From: Vibrio caribbeanicus ATCC BAA-2122
GTDB taxonomy: Bacteria > Pseudomonadota > Gammaproteobacteria > Enterobacterales > Vibrionaceae
Direction: 5' to 3'
Assembly (NCBI RefSeq): GCF_000165125.1
Contig: NZ_AEIU01000063.1
Location: 18,146-82,145 of the forward strand
Length of the DNA stretch: 64,000 nucleotides
A program made the position numbers and the translations under genes. The notes under the pieces were generated by a model, which saw only the letters and a list, made by a program, of their open reading frames with translations, was not told the DNA's origin and did no database searches. Positions 29,587-40,094 of this stretch are shown piece after piece (the stretch's first letter is position 1; every line of letters starts with the position of its first letter).

Positions 29587-29844
29587 ATGTACGAGAAGCA
29601 AGTAGAAATTACGGCAGAAAATGGCCTACACACTCGTCCTGCTGCACAGTTCGTAAAAGAAGCTAAGTCTTTCGATGCTGACATCACTGTCACTTCGAAT
29701 GGAAAAAGTGCAAGTGCAAAAAGCTTATTCAAATTACAAACACTCGGCTTAGTGAAAGGTACTGTCGTTTCCATCTCAGCTGAAGGGCCACAGGCTCAAG
29801 ATGCAGTTGATCACCTCGTTGCTCTTATGGATGAACTACACTAA
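29587..29844 (+). CDS. ptsH: phosphocarrier protein HPr
   Basis: 85 aa, the exact HPr length. Active His in '[16 protein letters not shown]' (His15), regulatory-site region '[17 protein letters not shown]' around Ser46. It carries phosphate from enzyme I to sugar-specific EIIA proteins. The open frame extends 53 codons upstream, but that leader has no HPr similarity and the ATG at 29587 begins the family sequence [15 protein letters not shown]. First gene of ptsH-ptsI-crr. Confidence 0.97.
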   Translation: MYEKQVEITAENGLHTRPAAQFVKEAKSFDADITVTSNGKSASAKSLFKLQTLGLVKGTVVSISAEGPQAQDAVDHLVALMDELH

Positions 29845-29902
29845 AAACCCTAATGGCCAACGAAGCCATTTCACAAATCGAAGTGACTTTATTGGAAATC
29901 GG

Positions 29903-29925
29903 ACTAGATGTTAGCTACATCTAGT
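29903..29925 (+). other. hairpin in the ptsH-ptsI intergenic gap
   Basis: Perfect 9-bp stem ACTAGATGT / ACATCTAGT with loop TAGCT, between ptsH and ptsI. Without a strong T-tract it more likely adjusts mRNA stability or partial attenuation than ends transcription. Confidence 0.5.
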
Positions 29926-29980
29926 CTTAGCGTAATCCATTATTTTCCCGTTCTAAAGATGACCAACTTAAGGTAAGGCT

Positions 29981-31705
29981 ATGATTTCAGGCATCCTAGC
30001 ATCTCCTGGTATTGCTATCGGTAAAGCATTACTGCTCCAAGAAGATGAAATTGTCTTAAACAAAAATACCATCTCTGATGACCAAATTGAGACTGAAGTA
30101 GCACGTTTTTTTGATGCTCGCAGTAAGTCATCAGCGCAACTCGAGACTATCAAACAAAAAGCACTCGAAACTTTTGGTGAAGAGAAAGAGGCTATCTTCG
30201 AAGGCCACATTATGCTTCTTGAAGATGAAGAGCTGGAGGATGAAATCTTAACACTTATCAAAAAAGATAAGATGTCTGCTGATCATGCCATCTACTCCGT
30301 CATTGAAGAACAAGCGAGTGCTCTAGAATCTCTCGATGACGAGTACTTGAAAGAACGCGCAACCGATATCCGAGACATCGGTAATCGATTCGTCAAAAAT
30401 GCGTTGGGCATTAATATTGTTTCCTTGAGTGATATCGATGAGGAAGTTATCCTTGTCGCATATGATCTTACACCTTCTGAAACTGCTCAAATTAACTTAG
30501 ATTATGTTCTTGGGTTTGCATGTGATATCGGTGGTAGAACATCACACACTTCTATCATGGCTCGTTCACTCGAATTACCTGCCATCGTTGGTACAAATGA
30601 TATTACCAAAAAAGTACAAAACGGTGATACGTTAATCCTTGATGCAATGAACAATAAGGTAATTGTTAATCCTTCTCAGGCGGAACTCGAGCAAGCGCAA
30701 AGTGTTAAGGCTTCGTTTGAAGACGAAAAAATCGAATTAGCAAAGCTGAAAGACCTAAGTGCAGAAACTACAGATGGGCACCGCGTTGAAATATGCGGCA
30801 ATATTGGAACAGTTAAAGACTGCGAAGGTGTGCTGCGCAACGGTGGTGAAGGTGTGGGTTTATACCGCACTGAGTTTTTATTTATGGACCGTGACTCGCT
30901 TCCCACAGAAGAAGAGCAATATAAAGCCTATCGTGAAGTTGCAGAAGCCATGAACGGCCAATCGGTCATTATTCGCACCATGGATATTGGCGGTGATAAA
31001 GACCTACCCTACATGGACTTGCCAGAAGAGATGAACCCCTTCCTAGGCTGGAGAGCAATTCGAATTAGCTTAGATCGCCGTGAAATCCTTCGCGATCAAT
31101 TACGTGCGATACTTCGTGCTTCGGCGCATGGAAAACTGCGTATCATGTTCCCCATGATAATTTCAGTCGAAGAAATTAGAGAATTGAAAGTAGCCATCGA
31201 ACAATACAAGCAAGAGCTTAGTGATGAAGGCTATGTATTTGATGAAGAAATTGAAATCGGCGTTATGGTAGAAACACCAGCAGCCGCGGCAATCGCTCAT
31301 CATCTCGCAAAAGAAGTTGCATTTTTCTCGATCGGAACAAATGATCTTACACAATACACACTTGCTGTTGATCGCGGTAATGAGATGATTTCACACCTAT
31401 ATAACCCACTATCACCTGCTGTTCTCACGGTTATCAAACAAGTCATTGATGCCTCTCATCAGGCAGGAAAATGGACAGGTATGTGCGGTGAACTTGCAGG
31501 TGATGAAAAAGCAACATTATTGCTAATGGGTATGGGACTGGATGAATTTTCTATGAGTGGTATTTCTATACCCAAAGTAAAGAAAGTCATTCGCAACTCA
31601 AGCTATACTGAAGTCAAAGCAATGGCTGAAAAAGCCCTGACTTTGCCAACGGCAAAAGAAATCGAAACTCTAGTTGAGGGTTTTATCGCTGAAAAAGCGC
31701 AATAA
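29981..31705 (+). CDS. ptsI: PTS enzyme I (phosphoenolpyruvate-protein phosphotransferase)
   Basis: 574 aa. Takes phosphate from PEP onto a His and passes it to HPr. N-terminal phospho-His region '[21 protein letters not shown]' near residue 190; PEP-binding TIM barrel with '[13 protein letters not shown]', 'RTMDIGGDK', '[10 protein letters not shown]', 'GVMVETPAA', '[19 protein letters not shown]' and 'CGELAGD'. Cotranscribed with ptsH across a 136-bp gap holding a hairpin. Confidence 0.97.
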   Translation: MISGILASPGIAIGKALLLQEDEIVLNKNTISDDQIETEVARFFDARSKSSAQLETIKQKALETFGEEKEAIFEGHIMLLEDEELEDEILTLIKKDKMSADHAIYSVIEEQASALESLDDEYLKERATDIRDIGNRFVKNALGINIVSLSDIDEEVILVAYDLTPSETAQINLDYVLGFACDIGGRTSHTSIMARSLELPAIVGTNDITKKVQNGDTLILDAMNNKVIVNPSQAELEQAQSVKASFEDEKIELAKLKDLSAETTDGHRVEICGNIGTVKDCEGVLRNGGEGVGLYRTEFLFMDRDSLPTEEEQYKAYREVAEAMNGQSVIIRTMDIGGDKDLPYMDLPEEMNPFLGWRAIRISLDRREILRDQLRAILRASAHGKLRIMFPMIISVEEIRELKVAIEQYKQELSDEGYVFDEEIEIGVMVETPAAAAIAHHLAKEVAFFSIGTNDLTQYTLAVDRGNEMISHLYNPLSPAVLTVIKQVIDASHQAGKWTGMCGELAGDEKATLLLMGMGLDEFSMSGISIPKVKKVIRNSSYTEVKAMAEKALTLPTAKEIETLVEGFIAEKAQ

Positions 31706-31810
31706 CTCGTCAAATATAGCAAGTTAGCCTGCAAAATTTGTCGTCTATCTTGCTAGATTAGTATACTATAATTCGACAGAATTAAATGAAAACGTTAGGA
31801 GCACGACACA

Positions 31811-32320
31811 ATGGGTCTGTTTGACAAACTTAAGAAGCTGGTATCAGACGACAGCGCAGACGCAGGTGCAATCGAAATCATTGCGCCTTTGTCCGGTGAA
31901 ATCGTAAATATCGAAGACGTTCCAGATGTTGTTTTCGCCGAAAAAATTGTTGGTGATGGCATTGCTATCAAACCTTCCGGCGATAAAATGGTCGCTCCTG
32001 TAAACGGCACCATCGGTAAAATCTTCGAGACCAATCATGCGTTCTCTATCGAATCTGACGATGGTGTTGAGCTATTTGTACACTTCGGTATCGATACCGT
32101 TGAATTGAAGGGTGAAGGCTTCAAACGTGTTGCTGAAGAAGGTCAAGCGGTAAAAGTCGGTGACACTATTATAGAGTTTGATTTGGCACTATTAGAAGAA
32201 AAGGCCAAATCTACTTTGACGCCTGTAGTAATTTCTAACATGGATGAAATCAAAGAATTGAATAAGCTTTCAGGCACAGTGAACGTGAGCGATAGCACAA
32301 TACTTCGTGTTACGAAGTAA
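31811..32320 (+). CDS. crr: PTS glucose-specific EIIA (EIIA-Glc)
   Basis: 169 aa, matching E. coli Crr. Phosphoacceptor His in '[19 protein letters not shown]' and second conserved His in '[19 protein letters not shown]'. N-terminal amphipathic stretch '[14 protein letters not shown]' can associate with membrane. It phosphorylates the glucose permease, and signals carbon status to adenylate cyclase and non-PTS permeases. AGGAG lies before the ATG, and a TATAAT box at 31767-31772 may mark a separate crr promoter as in enterics. Confidence 0.96.
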   Translation: MGLFDKLKKLVSDDSADAGAIEIIAPLSGEIVNIEDVPDVVFAEKIVGDGIAIKPSGDKMVAPVNGTIGKIFETNHAFSIESDDGVELFVHFGIDTVELKGEGFKRVAEEGQAVKVGDTIIEFDLALLEEKAKSTLTPVVISNMDEIKELNKLSGTVNVSDSTILRVTK

Positions 32321-32332
32321 CACCTACAGCTA

Positions 32333-32363
32333 AAAAAACGCAGTACAAAGCTGCGTTTTTTAT
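32333..32363. terminator. bidirectional terminator between crr and ubiF
   Basis: Stem AAAAAACGCAG / CTGCGTTTTTT with loop TACAAAG; serves the convergent pair. Confidence 0.88.
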
Positions 32364-32367
32364 CGCC

Positions 32368-33543
32368 TCATTTCAAGCCAATTGCATATTCAAGCACATG
32401 TTTTTTGGCTACTCCAGAGTGCTCTGCACACCTTAGCAAAGCATTTCTTGCAAACTTCACCAACGAGTGGTTGTTGCTAAATCCTTTATAAAAAATATCC
32501 ATACCCGTTTGCATCGTAAGATTATCGAATCGACGACGGCGCTCATATCGTGGCAGAGCCTCAGATAAAATCTGACAATCACCCAGTTCCTCCAACAACA
32601 CTTCAACATCCTTAAAACCTAAATTAACGCCCTGTCCAGCCAATGGATTAATAGTATGGGCTGCATCTCCCACCAAAACACAATTCTTTTTATAGTAGCT
32701 CTGAGCATGACTACGAACTAATGGAAATGCTCCAGACCGGATAACTTTAATATCCCCCAATTCCTTTGGAAAATTACGTAGAATTTCATCTCGTAATTGC
32801 TCTTCAGTTAAAGTGCCCAACTGCCTAATGCGCTTTGGGTTGTCATACCAAACGAGTGAAGCTCTCGCTGTGTGCTTTTTCTCATCGCTGTCTGGTGGCA
32901 AAGGGATATATGAACGTGGGCCACTAGGAGTAAATTGCTGCCACGTAATGTCCTGTTGCGCAAAGTCTGTCTCAACATTAATCAACATACAGTGTTGACG
33001 ATAATCCCAAGATGTCGTCCCAATGCCTGCCAATGTTCGAACCTTAGAGTTTGCGCCATCAGCACCGATAACTAAATCAACCTCAATCGACACACCGGAG
33101 GAGAAGTGCAAGTGATTGGATTGACAATAATGGATGCGTTCAAGTTTATCAGGACAGAATAAGGTGACATTGTTATGGTTTTTAAGTGCCTGCCACAAGC
33201 CCAACTGCACTAAGCGATTCTCGACAATAAAGCCTAACTGCTCCAGACCGATAACTTCAGCATCAAACCTGACTCGACACTCAGGATGCTCCCATGTCTC
33301 TAGTCGCTTGTAAGGACATACTCGCATACCAGCGATGTCCTCCCAGACTCCCAGTTTTTCGAGCAGATTGACAGAGTGCTGGGATATCGCAGAGACTCGA
33401 ATATCCAAAGGCTGATCAGGGGAGTAGCAAGCAGGCGCACTTCCTTCTATCAACGCGATACTTTTCCCTTGCTGAGCCAGACCCAAAGCGATGGCCGCAC
33501 CGATCATTCCGCCACCTACTACTGCAATGTCATATTTACTCAT
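32368..33543 (-). CDS. ubiF: FAD-dependent ubiquinone-biosynthesis hydroxylase (UbiF type)
   Basis: 391 aa flavoprotein monooxygenase of the UbiH/UbiF/VisC family. Dinucleotide motif 'VVGGGMIGAAIALGLAQQG' at residues 7-25, 'DIRVSAISQHSVNLLEKLGVW', 'VIGADGANSKVR', and FAD motif 'LVGDAAHTINPLAGQGVNLGFKD'. UbiF hydroxylates C6 of the quinone ring, giving 2-octaprenyl-3-methyl-5-hydroxy-6-methoxy-1,4-benzoquinol. Placement beside miaB and lnt matches ubiF in E. coli, which separates it from the UbiH and UbiI paralogs. Divergent from miaB. Confidence 0.9.
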   Translation of the reverse strand: MSKYDIAVVGGGMIGAAIALGLAQQGKSIALIEGSAPACYSPDQPLDIRVSAISQHSVNLLEKLGVWEDIAGMRVCPYKRLETWEHPECRVRFDAEVIGLEQLGFIVENRLVQLGLWQALKNHNNVTLFCPDKLERIHYCQSNHLHFSSGVSIEVDLVIGADGANSKVRTLAGIGTTSWDYRQHCMLINVETDFAQQDITWQQFTPSGPRSYIPLPPDSDEKKHTARASLVWYDNPKRIRQLGTLTEEQLRDEILRNFPKELGDIKVIRSGAFPLVRSHAQSYYKKNCVLVGDAAHTINPLAGQGVNLGFKDVEVLLEELGDCQILSEALPRYERRRRFDNLTMQTGMDIFYKGFSNNHSLVKFARNALLRCAEHSGVAKKHVLEYAIGLK

Positions 33544-33801
33544 ATTTAATACTTCAACATGTTAAGTGCGTGTCTAGGTTTTATTGTACGGTTTCAACGC
33601 TAAAATGTAACTATGGACATCATAAACCTATCAGATAATTACTGACCATTTCTATCCAACACTAGTCAGTAAGTTTTTAAAGCAGTACAATACGCGGCTT
33701 GCCTGATATCCATAACGATGAAAACAGGATGTCAGCGAGACAAATAGAATCACACTGGGCGATTTGCTCCCTTATTTTAAACTAACGATCGAGCGAACAA
33801 A

Positions 33802-35226
33802 ATGAGTAAGAAACTGCTAATTAAAACCTGGGGTTGTCAGATGAATGAGTATGATTCATCCAAGATGGCCGATCTGCTTAACGCGGCGAATGGCTACGAG
33901 TTGACGGAAGAACCAGAAGAGGCAGACGTCTTACTCCTCAATACGTGTTCCATCCGCGAGAAAGCACAAGAAAAAGTGTTCCACCAACTTGGTCGTTGGA
34001 AAACACTGAAAGATAAAAAGAAAGGTGTTGTCATTGGGGTTGGCGGCTGTGTTGCAACTCAAGAGGGTGATCACATCCGCGAACGCGCACCCTTTGTAGA
34101 TGTCATTTTTGGTCCACAAACACTCCATCGCTTACCTGAGATGATAAAGCAATCACAGGACGATGATGCTCCCATCATGGATATCTCATTTCCGGAGATA
34201 GAGAAATTTGATCGCCTCCCTGAACCTAAAGCTGAGGGCGCTACGGCATTTGTGTCCATAATGGAAGGATGTTCAAAATACTGTACCTATTGTGTTGTTC
34301 CCTACACTCGAGGAGAGGAAGTGAGCCGCCCAATGGATGATGTGTTGTTCGAAATTGCCCAACTTGCCGAACAAGGTGTACGAGAAGTCAATCTTCTGGG
34401 TCAAAATGTAAATGCTTACCGCGGCCCAATGCATGATGGTGACATTTGTAGTTTTGCCGAACTATTGCGCCTAGTCGCATCAATCGACGGTATTGATCGA
34501 ATTCGCTTCACGACCAGTCATCCACTTGAATTTACCGATGATATTATTGCTGTATATGAAAATACACCTGAACTGGTTAGCTTTTTACATCTGCCAGTTC
34601 AAAGTGGAAGCGATAGAATACTGACAATGATGAAGCGCCCACATACTGGTATCGAATACAAGTCGATTATCCGTAAACTTCGTAAGGCAAGACCTGATAT
34701 ACAAATTAGCTCTGATTTTATCGTTGGTTTCCCGGGAGAAACAGACAAAGACTTCCAAGATACGATGAAACTTATCAAAGCCGTCGACTTTGATATGAGC
34801 TTTAGCTTTATCTTTTCGCCAAGACCAGGAACACCCGCAGCTGACTACCCATGTGATGTTTCTGAGCAAGAGAAAAAAGACCGTCTCTATGAGTTGCAAC
34901 AAACCATTAATTCACAAGCCATGCGCTATTCTCGTCAGATGCTAGATACTGAGCAACGTGTCTTAGTTGAAGGGCCATCGAAAAAGAACCTAATGGAGCT
35001 TAGGGCTCGTACAGAGAATAATCGCGTAGTTAACTTTGAGGGTAGTCCTGATCTTATCGGTCAATTTGTTGATGTTAAAATTACTGATGTCTTCGCTAAC
35101 TCACTGCGCGGAGATCTGGTACGTACCGAGAAAGATATGGATTTGAGAACCATCATATCTCCAACACAAATGATGGCGAGAACCAAACGCGAAGATGAAC
35201 TAGGTGTGGCTACTTTTACACCTTAG
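33802..35226 (+). CDS. miaB: tRNA-2-methylthio-N6-dimethylallyladenosine synthase
   Basis: 474 aa radical-SAM methylthiotransferase acting on i6A37 of tRNAs reading UNN codons. N-terminal UPF0004 domain with three Fe-S cysteines ('[12 protein letters not shown]', '[14 protein letters not shown]', '[10 protein letters not shown]'); radical SAM motif '[20 protein letters not shown]' near residues 157-176; C-terminal TRAM domain ('[12 protein letters not shown]', '[21 protein letters not shown]'). It leads a same-strand run with ybeZ, ybeY, ybeX and lnt. Confidence 0.97.
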   Translation: MSKKLLIKTWGCQMNEYDSSKMADLLNAANGYELTEEPEEADVLLLNTCSIREKAQEKVFHQLGRWKTLKDKKKGVVIGVGGCVATQEGDHIRERAPFVDVIFGPQTLHRLPEMIKQSQDDDAPIMDISFPEIEKFDRLPEPKAEGATAFVSIMEGCSKYCTYCVVPYTRGEEVSRPMDDVLFEIAQLAEQGVREVNLLGQNVNAYRGPMHDGDICSFAELLRLVASIDGIDRIRFTTSHPLEFTDDIIAVYENTPELVSFLHLPVQSGSDRILTMMKRPHTGIEYKSIIRKLRKARPDIQISSDFIVGFPGETDKDFQDTMKLIKAVDFDMSFSFIFSPRPGTPAADYPCDVSEQEKKDRLYELQQTINSQAMRYSRQMLDTEQRVLVEGPSKKNLMELRARTENNRVVNFEGSPDLIGQFVDVKITDVFANSLRGDLVRTEKDMDLRTIISPTQMMARTKREDELGVATFTP

Positions 35227-35234
35227 GCTTGAAA

Positions 35235-35274
35235 ATTCTATATTGTGTATCCATGTTAGATACATAGATAGAAT
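35235..35274 (+). other. long imperfect hairpin after miaB
   Basis: ATTCTATATTGTGTATC pairs with GATACATAGATAGAAT around loop CATGTTA. Arms of 16-17 bp with one indel, 9 bp after the miaB stop. No T-tract. Confidence 0.55.
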
Positions 35275-35283
35275 TTGATCATA

Positions 35284-35309
35284 GGTCGCTCGGTCAAAAT
35301 CGAGCGGCC
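35284..35309 (+). other. second hairpin before ybeZ
   Basis: GGTCGCTCG pairs with CGAGCGGCC (one G-U pair as RNA) around GTCAAAAT, 17 bp before the ybeZ start. It may affect ybeZ translation. Confidence 0.5.
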
Positions 35310-35326
35310 GTCACTGTGAGGCAACT

Positions 35327-36430
35327 TTGAGCAATAAAATCATAACATTAGAAATTAATCTCGAACCTTCTGATAACCGTCGTTTAGCCAGTCTTTGTGG
35401 CCCTTTTGATGACAATATTAAACATCTAGAACGTAGACTTGGCGTTGAGATCAGTTACCGCGGCAATTTTTTTACCATCGTCGGCAAGCCACATACCAGT
35501 GCTGCTGCTCTGGAAATCATCAAAACACTCTATGTCAACACCTCTCCCGTTCGAGGTACCATTGCTGACATCGAACCAGAACAGATTCATCTCGCGATTA
35601 AAGAAACGGGTATCTTGGAACAAACTGAGCCATCTACTATAGAATATGGTAAAGAAGTCTTTATAAAAACCAAAAAAGGGGTCATTAAACCCCGCACCCC
35701 AAATCAAGCACAGTATTTGGTTAACATGGTTACCCATGATATTTCATTTGGCATAGGCCCTGCAGGAACGGGTAAAACATATTTAGCTGTTGCAGCGGCC
35801 GTTGATGCACTTGAACGTCAAGAGATAAGAAGAATCTTACTGACAAGACCTGCGGTGGAAGCTGGAGAAAAACTGGGGTTCTTACCTGGAGATCTCAGTC
35901 AAAAAGTCGATCCCTACCTTCGACCACTTTATGACGCTTTATTTGAAATGCTTGGCTTTGAAAAAGTCGAGAAGCTGATTGAGCGAAATGTTATCGAAGT
36001 GGCACCACTGGCTTATATGCGCGGTCGGACTCTAAACGACGCATTTATTATTCTAGATGAAAGCCAGAATACAACGGTTGAACAAATGAAAATGTTCCTC
36101 ACTCGTATTGGCTTCAACTCTCGCGCTGTTATCACGGGAGATATCACCCAAATCGATTTACCTCGTGGTGCAAAGTCTGGTTTACGCCATGCAATCGAGG
36201 TACTCAGTGAAGTAGACGAAATTAGCTTTAACTTCTTTCAATCTGATGACGTAGTTCGCCATCCCGTGGTTGCCCGCATCGTCAATGCCTATGAAAAATG
36301 GGAAGCTCAAGATAACAAAGATCGTAAGGCCGCAGAGCAACGACGTCGAGAAGAAAGAGAAGCCAAACAGCTGGACAATAGCGTAGCTCATAGTAGCGAT
36401 AAAGAGTTAGATAAGAGCGGTGAGTCATGA
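35327..36430 (+). CDS. ybeZ: PhoH-like ATPase YbeZ
   Basis: 367 aa. N-terminal KH-like region, then a PhoH P-loop ATPase with Walker A '[15 protein letters not shown]' near residue 142, Walker B '[12 protein letters not shown]', 'RTLNDAF' and '[16 protein letters not shown]'. The C-terminal ~50 residues are highly charged. It works with the rRNA-maturation endonuclease YbeY, whose gene it overlaps by 4 bp (ATGA). The start codon is TTG at 35327, with GTGAGG upstream; no ATG is available before the conserved N-terminal sequence. Confidence 0.95.
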   Translation: MSNKIITLEINLEPSDNRRLASLCGPFDDNIKHLERRLGVEISYRGNFFTIVGKPHTSAAALEIIKTLYVNTSPVRGTIADIEPEQIHLAIKETGILEQTEPSTIEYGKEVFIKTKKGVIKPRTPNQAQYLVNMVTHDISFGIGPAGTGKTYLAVAAAVDALERQEIRRILLTRPAVEAGEKLGFLPGDLSQKVDPYLRPLYDALFEMLGFEKVEKLIERNVIEVAPLAYMRGRTLNDAFIILDESQNTTVEQMKMFLTRIGFNSRAVITGDITQIDLPRGAKSGLRHAIEVLSEVDEISFNFFQSDDVVRHPVVARIVNAYEKWEAQDNKDRKAAEQRRREEREAKQLDNSVAHSSDKELDKSGES

Positions 36431-36891
36431 CGATTGTACTTGATCTTCAGATCGCGGTAGAAAATGATAAAGATCTGCCAACCTACGAGGATATATTACT
36501 GTGGCTAGACTCAACCTTAGCTAAATTCAAGCCTCAAGCAGAGGTAACCGTCAGAGTAGTTGACGAACCAGAGAGTCAGGAGCTCAATCATGATTACCGA
36601 GGAAAAGATAAGCCAACTAACGTCCTATCTTTTCCTTTCGAAGCACCTCCCGGTATCGATATTGATTTGCTTGGCGACCTAGTCATCTGTAAACAAGTCG
36701 TAGAGAGAGAAGCTATTGAACAAAATAAGCCTCTAATATCACACTGGGCGCATATGGTTGTACATGGTTGCTTACATCTGCTAGGTTATGATCATATTGA
36801 GGACCAAGAAGCAGAAGAAATGGAATCTCTCGAAACGGAAATAATGAAAAGTATGGGCTATAGTGACCCATATATTACAGAAAAAGAGTAA
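36427..36891 (+). CDS. ybeY: endoribonuclease YbeY
   Basis: 154 aa zinc-dependent RNase needed for 16S rRNA 3'-end maturation and ribosome quality control. Metal site '[15 protein letters not shown]' (HxxxHxxGxxH) near residues 113-127, plus '[15 protein letters not shown]' and '[11 protein letters not shown]'. Translationally coupled to ybeZ through the 4-bp overlap. Confidence 0.97.
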   Translation: MTIVLDLQIAVENDKDLPTYEDILLWLDSTLAKFKPQAEVTVRVVDEPESQELNHDYRGKDKPTNVLSFPFEAPPGIDIDLLGDLVICKQVVEREAIEQNKPLISHWAHMVVHGCLHLLGYDHIEDQEAEEMESLETEIMKSMGYSDPYITEKE

Positions 36892-36951
36892 AAGGTATGG
36901 GGTATTTAGAAACTCTCCATATGTGATTAATAACTTCATTTAAGAGAAACA

Positions 36952-37851
36952 ATGAACGAAGATAACTCGCCCTCCGCCTCGGAAGGCAAGAAAGAAAAAT
37001 CAGAAGGTCCGAGTAGAAAGTCCTTTTTAGGACGAATCGGACAAATTTTTCAAGGTGAACCCAAAGACCGCCACGAGCTCGTAGAAGTATTTCGTGATTC
37101 TGAAGAAAATGATCTTATCGACCATGACACGAGAGACATGCTCGAAGGCGTTATAGAAATTTCAGAAATGCGTGTCAGGGATATCATGCTTCCCCGCTCT
37201 CAGATGGTCACTCTTGATCGTGACAATGACTTAGATACTCTCATCGAGCTCATCACGACAGCACAACACTCTCGATATCCTGTAATCAGTGAAGATAAAG
37301 ATCACGTCGAGGGTATTCTACTTGCTAAAGATTTACTCAGATATTTGGGCTCAGATAGTGAACCTTTTGATATAGAGCAGGTCATACGTCCAGCGGTAGT
37401 TGTTCCGGAAAGCAAAAGAGTAGATAGATTACTCAAAGAGTTTCGCGAAGAACGTTACCATATGTCAATTGTAGTCGATGAGTTTGGTGGAGTATCTGGC
37501 TTAGTCACTATCGAAGATATCTTAGAAGAAATTGTCGGTGAAATTGAAGATGAATTTGACGACGAGGAAGAGCTAGATATCCGTAAGTTAAGTAAACACA
37601 CATTTTCTATCAAAGCGTTAACCACTATTGACGAATTTAACCAATCCTTCGGTACTTCTTTTAGCGATGAAGAAGTTGATACTGTTGGTGGTCTCGTTAT
37701 GACATCTTTTGGTCACCTGCCTTCACGCGGGGAAACAGTAGAAATAGATGGGTATAACTTTAAAGTCACCTCTGCGGATAACCGCAGAGTAATTCAAGTA
37801 CAAGTTACCGTCCCTGACGAAGAGTTAATCGCGCACTCAACTGAGGAATAG
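36952..37851 (+). CDS. corC: CorC/YbeX, CBS-domain membrane-associated protein
   Basis: 299 aa. Acidic N-terminus, then two CBS domains ('[20 protein letters not shown]' to '[12 protein letters not shown]', and '[21 protein letters not shown]' to '[22 protein letters not shown]'), then a CorC/HlyC domain ('[18 protein letters not shown]', '[19 protein letters not shown]'). Linked to Mg2+/Co2+ efflux; in E. coli YbeX has also been tied to ribosome metabolism, which fits ybeZ-ybeY upstream. Confidence 0.95.
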   Translation: MNEDNSPSASEGKKEKSEGPSRKSFLGRIGQIFQGEPKDRHELVEVFRDSEENDLIDHDTRDMLEGVIEISEMRVRDIMLPRSQMVTLDRDNDLDTLIELITTAQHSRYPVISEDKDHVEGILLAKDLLRYLGSDSEPFDIEQVIRPAVVVPESKRVDRLLKEFREERYHMSIVVDEFGGVSGLVTIEDILEEIVGEIEDEFDDEEELDIRKLSKHTFSIKALTTIDEFNQSFGTSFSDEEVDTVGGLVMTSFGHLPSRGETVEIDGYNFKVTSADNRRVIQVQVTVPDEELIAHSTEE

Positions 37852-37884
37852 TGTAACCTGTCTAATCTAGCTGATATTCAAACA

Positions 37885-39414
37885 ATGCTACTCAAAACTT
37901 TCTACCTTGTGAGGCTGCCATTTGTCGCAGCCTTGATAGGAGCAATGACAACTCTGGCTTTTGCTCCCTTTCAATTTTGGCCTATGGCCATTATAAGTCC
38001 AACGCTGCTACTCCTATTGATACACAACAAATCGGCCAAACAATCGATGGCTATAGGTTATGCTTGGGGCTTAGGTCAGTTTATAACAGGTATCAGTTGG
38101 GTACAGGTCAGTATTGACAACTTTGGTGGAATGCCAAAACTAGCAAGCCTCACTTTGATGGCTCTACTCATCGGCTATTTAGCACTGTACTCTGGCCTAT
38201 TTGCTTGGCTCCTAAACAAACTTGTCCCACAGAATAATCGATACCGCTATATATTAGCAGCACCAGCTCTATGGCTGATTTGTGATTGGTTACGTGGTTA
38301 CATAATGACTGGATTTCCTTGGCTACTACTTGGCTATAGTCAAATTGACAGCCCTTTAGGTAATTTTGCGCCAATAGGCGGCGTGGACTTAGTCACTCTC
38401 TCAGTCATGACCATCGCAGGTACGACCTCCCATACTTTAATAAATCGTGAGTGGCGCCTGTTAATCATTCCTGGCGTGATCTTTATGACTGGCTTTGGGC
38501 TGAACGCTGCACACTGGGTTAAACCTGACTTTTCGAATACGACAAAAATAGCGCTCGTACAGGGGAATATCCCACAAGCTTTGAAGTGGTTACCGAAACA
38601 ACGTTGGCCAACTATCATCAAATATATGGATCTCACTCGGGAAAATTGGGATGCAGATATTATAGTCTGGCCTGAGGCAGCCATTCCTGCTTTTGAATAT
38701 GAGCTCCCTTCATTCTTACAAAACCTTGATTCGGCTGCGAGACTAAACAACTCTACTGTTATCACAGGCATCGTCAATAGAGATAAAAATAAAGTTTTCT
38801 ACAATAGCATATTGACCTTAGGCGTTACCGCCAATGGCCCATACAAATACGATATGGACCTTCGCTATCACAAACATCATCTACTCCCTTTTGGAGAGTT
38901 TGTGCCTTTTGAAGATTTGCTTCGCCCACTCGCTCCCCTATTCAATTTACCGATGTCATCCTTCACTGCAGGTTCATTAGTCCAAAATAACTTAGATGCA
39001 AATGGTCATCAGCTTGCCCCTGCTCTATGCTATGAAATTATCTTTAATGAGCAGGTGAGAAAAAACATTACCGACAACACTGACTTCATACTCACCTTGT
39101 CCAATGATGCCTGGTTTGGCCACTCTATTGGTCCGTTACAACATATGGAGATTGCTCGAATGAGAGCACTCGAGCTGGGTAAACCTGTGATACGAGCGAC
39201 GAATAATGGCATCACTGCGGTTACCGACTACCGAGGTAAAGTTATCAAAAAATTACCACAATTTGAAACTGGAGTTCTGCGTGCTGAAATACAACCAAGC
39301 TTAGGCCACACACCCTTCTTTTTTGTTGGGACTTGGCCGCTCTATATTTGGGTATTGATCTGTTTTGGTTTCATAATCAAGTGGCATTATACTTCAAAGC
39401 GCCAAAGAGCTTGA
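37885..39414 (+). CDS. lnt: apolipoprotein N-acyltransferase
   Basis: Adds the third acyl chain to the N-terminal Cys of lipoproteins in the inner membrane. 509 aa. About six to eight transmembrane segments, then a nitrilase-fold periplasmic domain holding the triad: Glu in '[15 protein letters not shown]', Lys in '[17 protein letters not shown]', Cys in '[11 protein letters not shown]'. Last helix '[17 protein letters not shown]'. No clear ribosome-binding site; probably read with corC 33 bp upstream. Confidence 0.96.
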   Translation: MLLKTFYLVRLPFVAALIGAMTTLAFAPFQFWPMAIISPTLLLLLIHNKSAKQSMAIGYAWGLGQFITGISWVQVSIDNFGGMPKLASLTLMALLIGYLALYSGLFAWLLNKLVPQNNRYRYILAAPALWLICDWLRGYIMTGFPWLLLGYSQIDSPLGNFAPIGGVDLVTLSVMTIAGTTSHTLINREWRLLIIPGVIFMTGFGLNAAHWVKPDFSNTTKIALVQGNIPQALKWLPKQRWPTIIKYMDLTRENWDADIIVWPEAAIPAFEYELPSFLQNLDSAARLNNSTVITGIVNRDKNKVFYNSILTLGVTANGPYKYDMDLRYHKHHLLPFGEFVPFEDLLRPLAPLFNLPMSSFTAGSLVQNNLDANGHQLAPALCYEIIFNEQVRKNITDNTDFILTLSNDAWFGHSIGPLQHMEIARMRALELGKPVIRATNNGITAVTDYRGKVIKKLPQFETGVLRAEIQPSLGHTPFFFVGTWPLYIWVLICFGFIIKWHYTSKRQRA

Positions 39415-39445
39415 GGTATAATGACATCATTGTAAGCACGAGTTG

Positions 39446-39916
39446 CTAGGGTTTTAGCGCCTGCCTACTAAAACCCTTAGCACCACACTTAATGCATGGT
39501 GTAATAATCGTTGGGTGGCTATAGGTGGTCTTATTACCGCACTTGTCGCATATCAAGACACCCAACCCAATCACTTCTCCGACCTGGTAAAGCCCTTGAT
39601 GATCCAGATCAGCAAAAAGTTCGATCCATTCAACTTGCGTTTTATCGGTAATATCGAGTAAAGCCTGCCATATTGAGTCCGTGACCATAATAGCGAAGGG
39701 ACTGCTTTTCGATTCTTGATAACTTTGAGCAAACTCTTTTAAATCCGATTGAATGTAAGCAGATACCAGAGCCAATTCATCTTTTGTCAGATTATTCGCA
39801 GCGCTAACCATCTTTCCCGAGTTTTCTAGAACGTGCATAAATTCATCAGGACTATGTTTGATAGCCTCGACAACATCTTCCAACATTTCCTCATAACTCT
39901 GTTTACGCTTCGGCAT
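39446..39916 (-). CDS. zinc ribbon-containing protein (YbeL/DUF1451 type)
   Basis: 156 aa soluble protein. Helical, acidic N-terminal part ('QSYEEMLEDVVEAIKHSPDEFMHVLE'), then a C-terminal treble with 'ICDKCGNKT' and 'PCIKCGAKGF' forming a CxxC...CxxC zinc ribbon. Same family and neighbourhood (lnt/leuS) as E. coli YbeL; function unknown. ATG at 39916 has GGAGG seven bases upstream; an in-frame start five codons earlier overlaps that site. Convergent with lnt and divergent from leuS. Confidence 0.87.
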   Translation of the reverse strand: MPKRKQSYEEMLEDVVEAIKHSPDEFMHVLENSGKMVSAANNLTKDELALVSAYIQSDLKEFAQSYQESKSSPFAIMVTDSIWQALLDITDKTQVEWIELFADLDHQGLYQVGEVIGLGVLICDKCGNKTTYSHPTIITPCIKCGAKGFSRQALKP

Positions 39917-40094
39917 AAGAAACCTCCACACTTACTTAGGTTGTAAACACTAGGCTAACAAAAATTATCGTAATTAAAGCTAACGAGACCAGTGATTGGT
40001 ATTGTTGTGTACCTTACCTTTAGGTATTCTATGTCGATCTATTAATGTCTGTTCTAACCGAACTCACAAATTCCAAGATAACCGGATATCATCG

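Noticed and set aside
38340-38777. Minus-strand open frame of 145 codons inside lnt
   Set aside because: Overlaps the nitrilase domain of Lnt; no ribosome-binding site or family motif.
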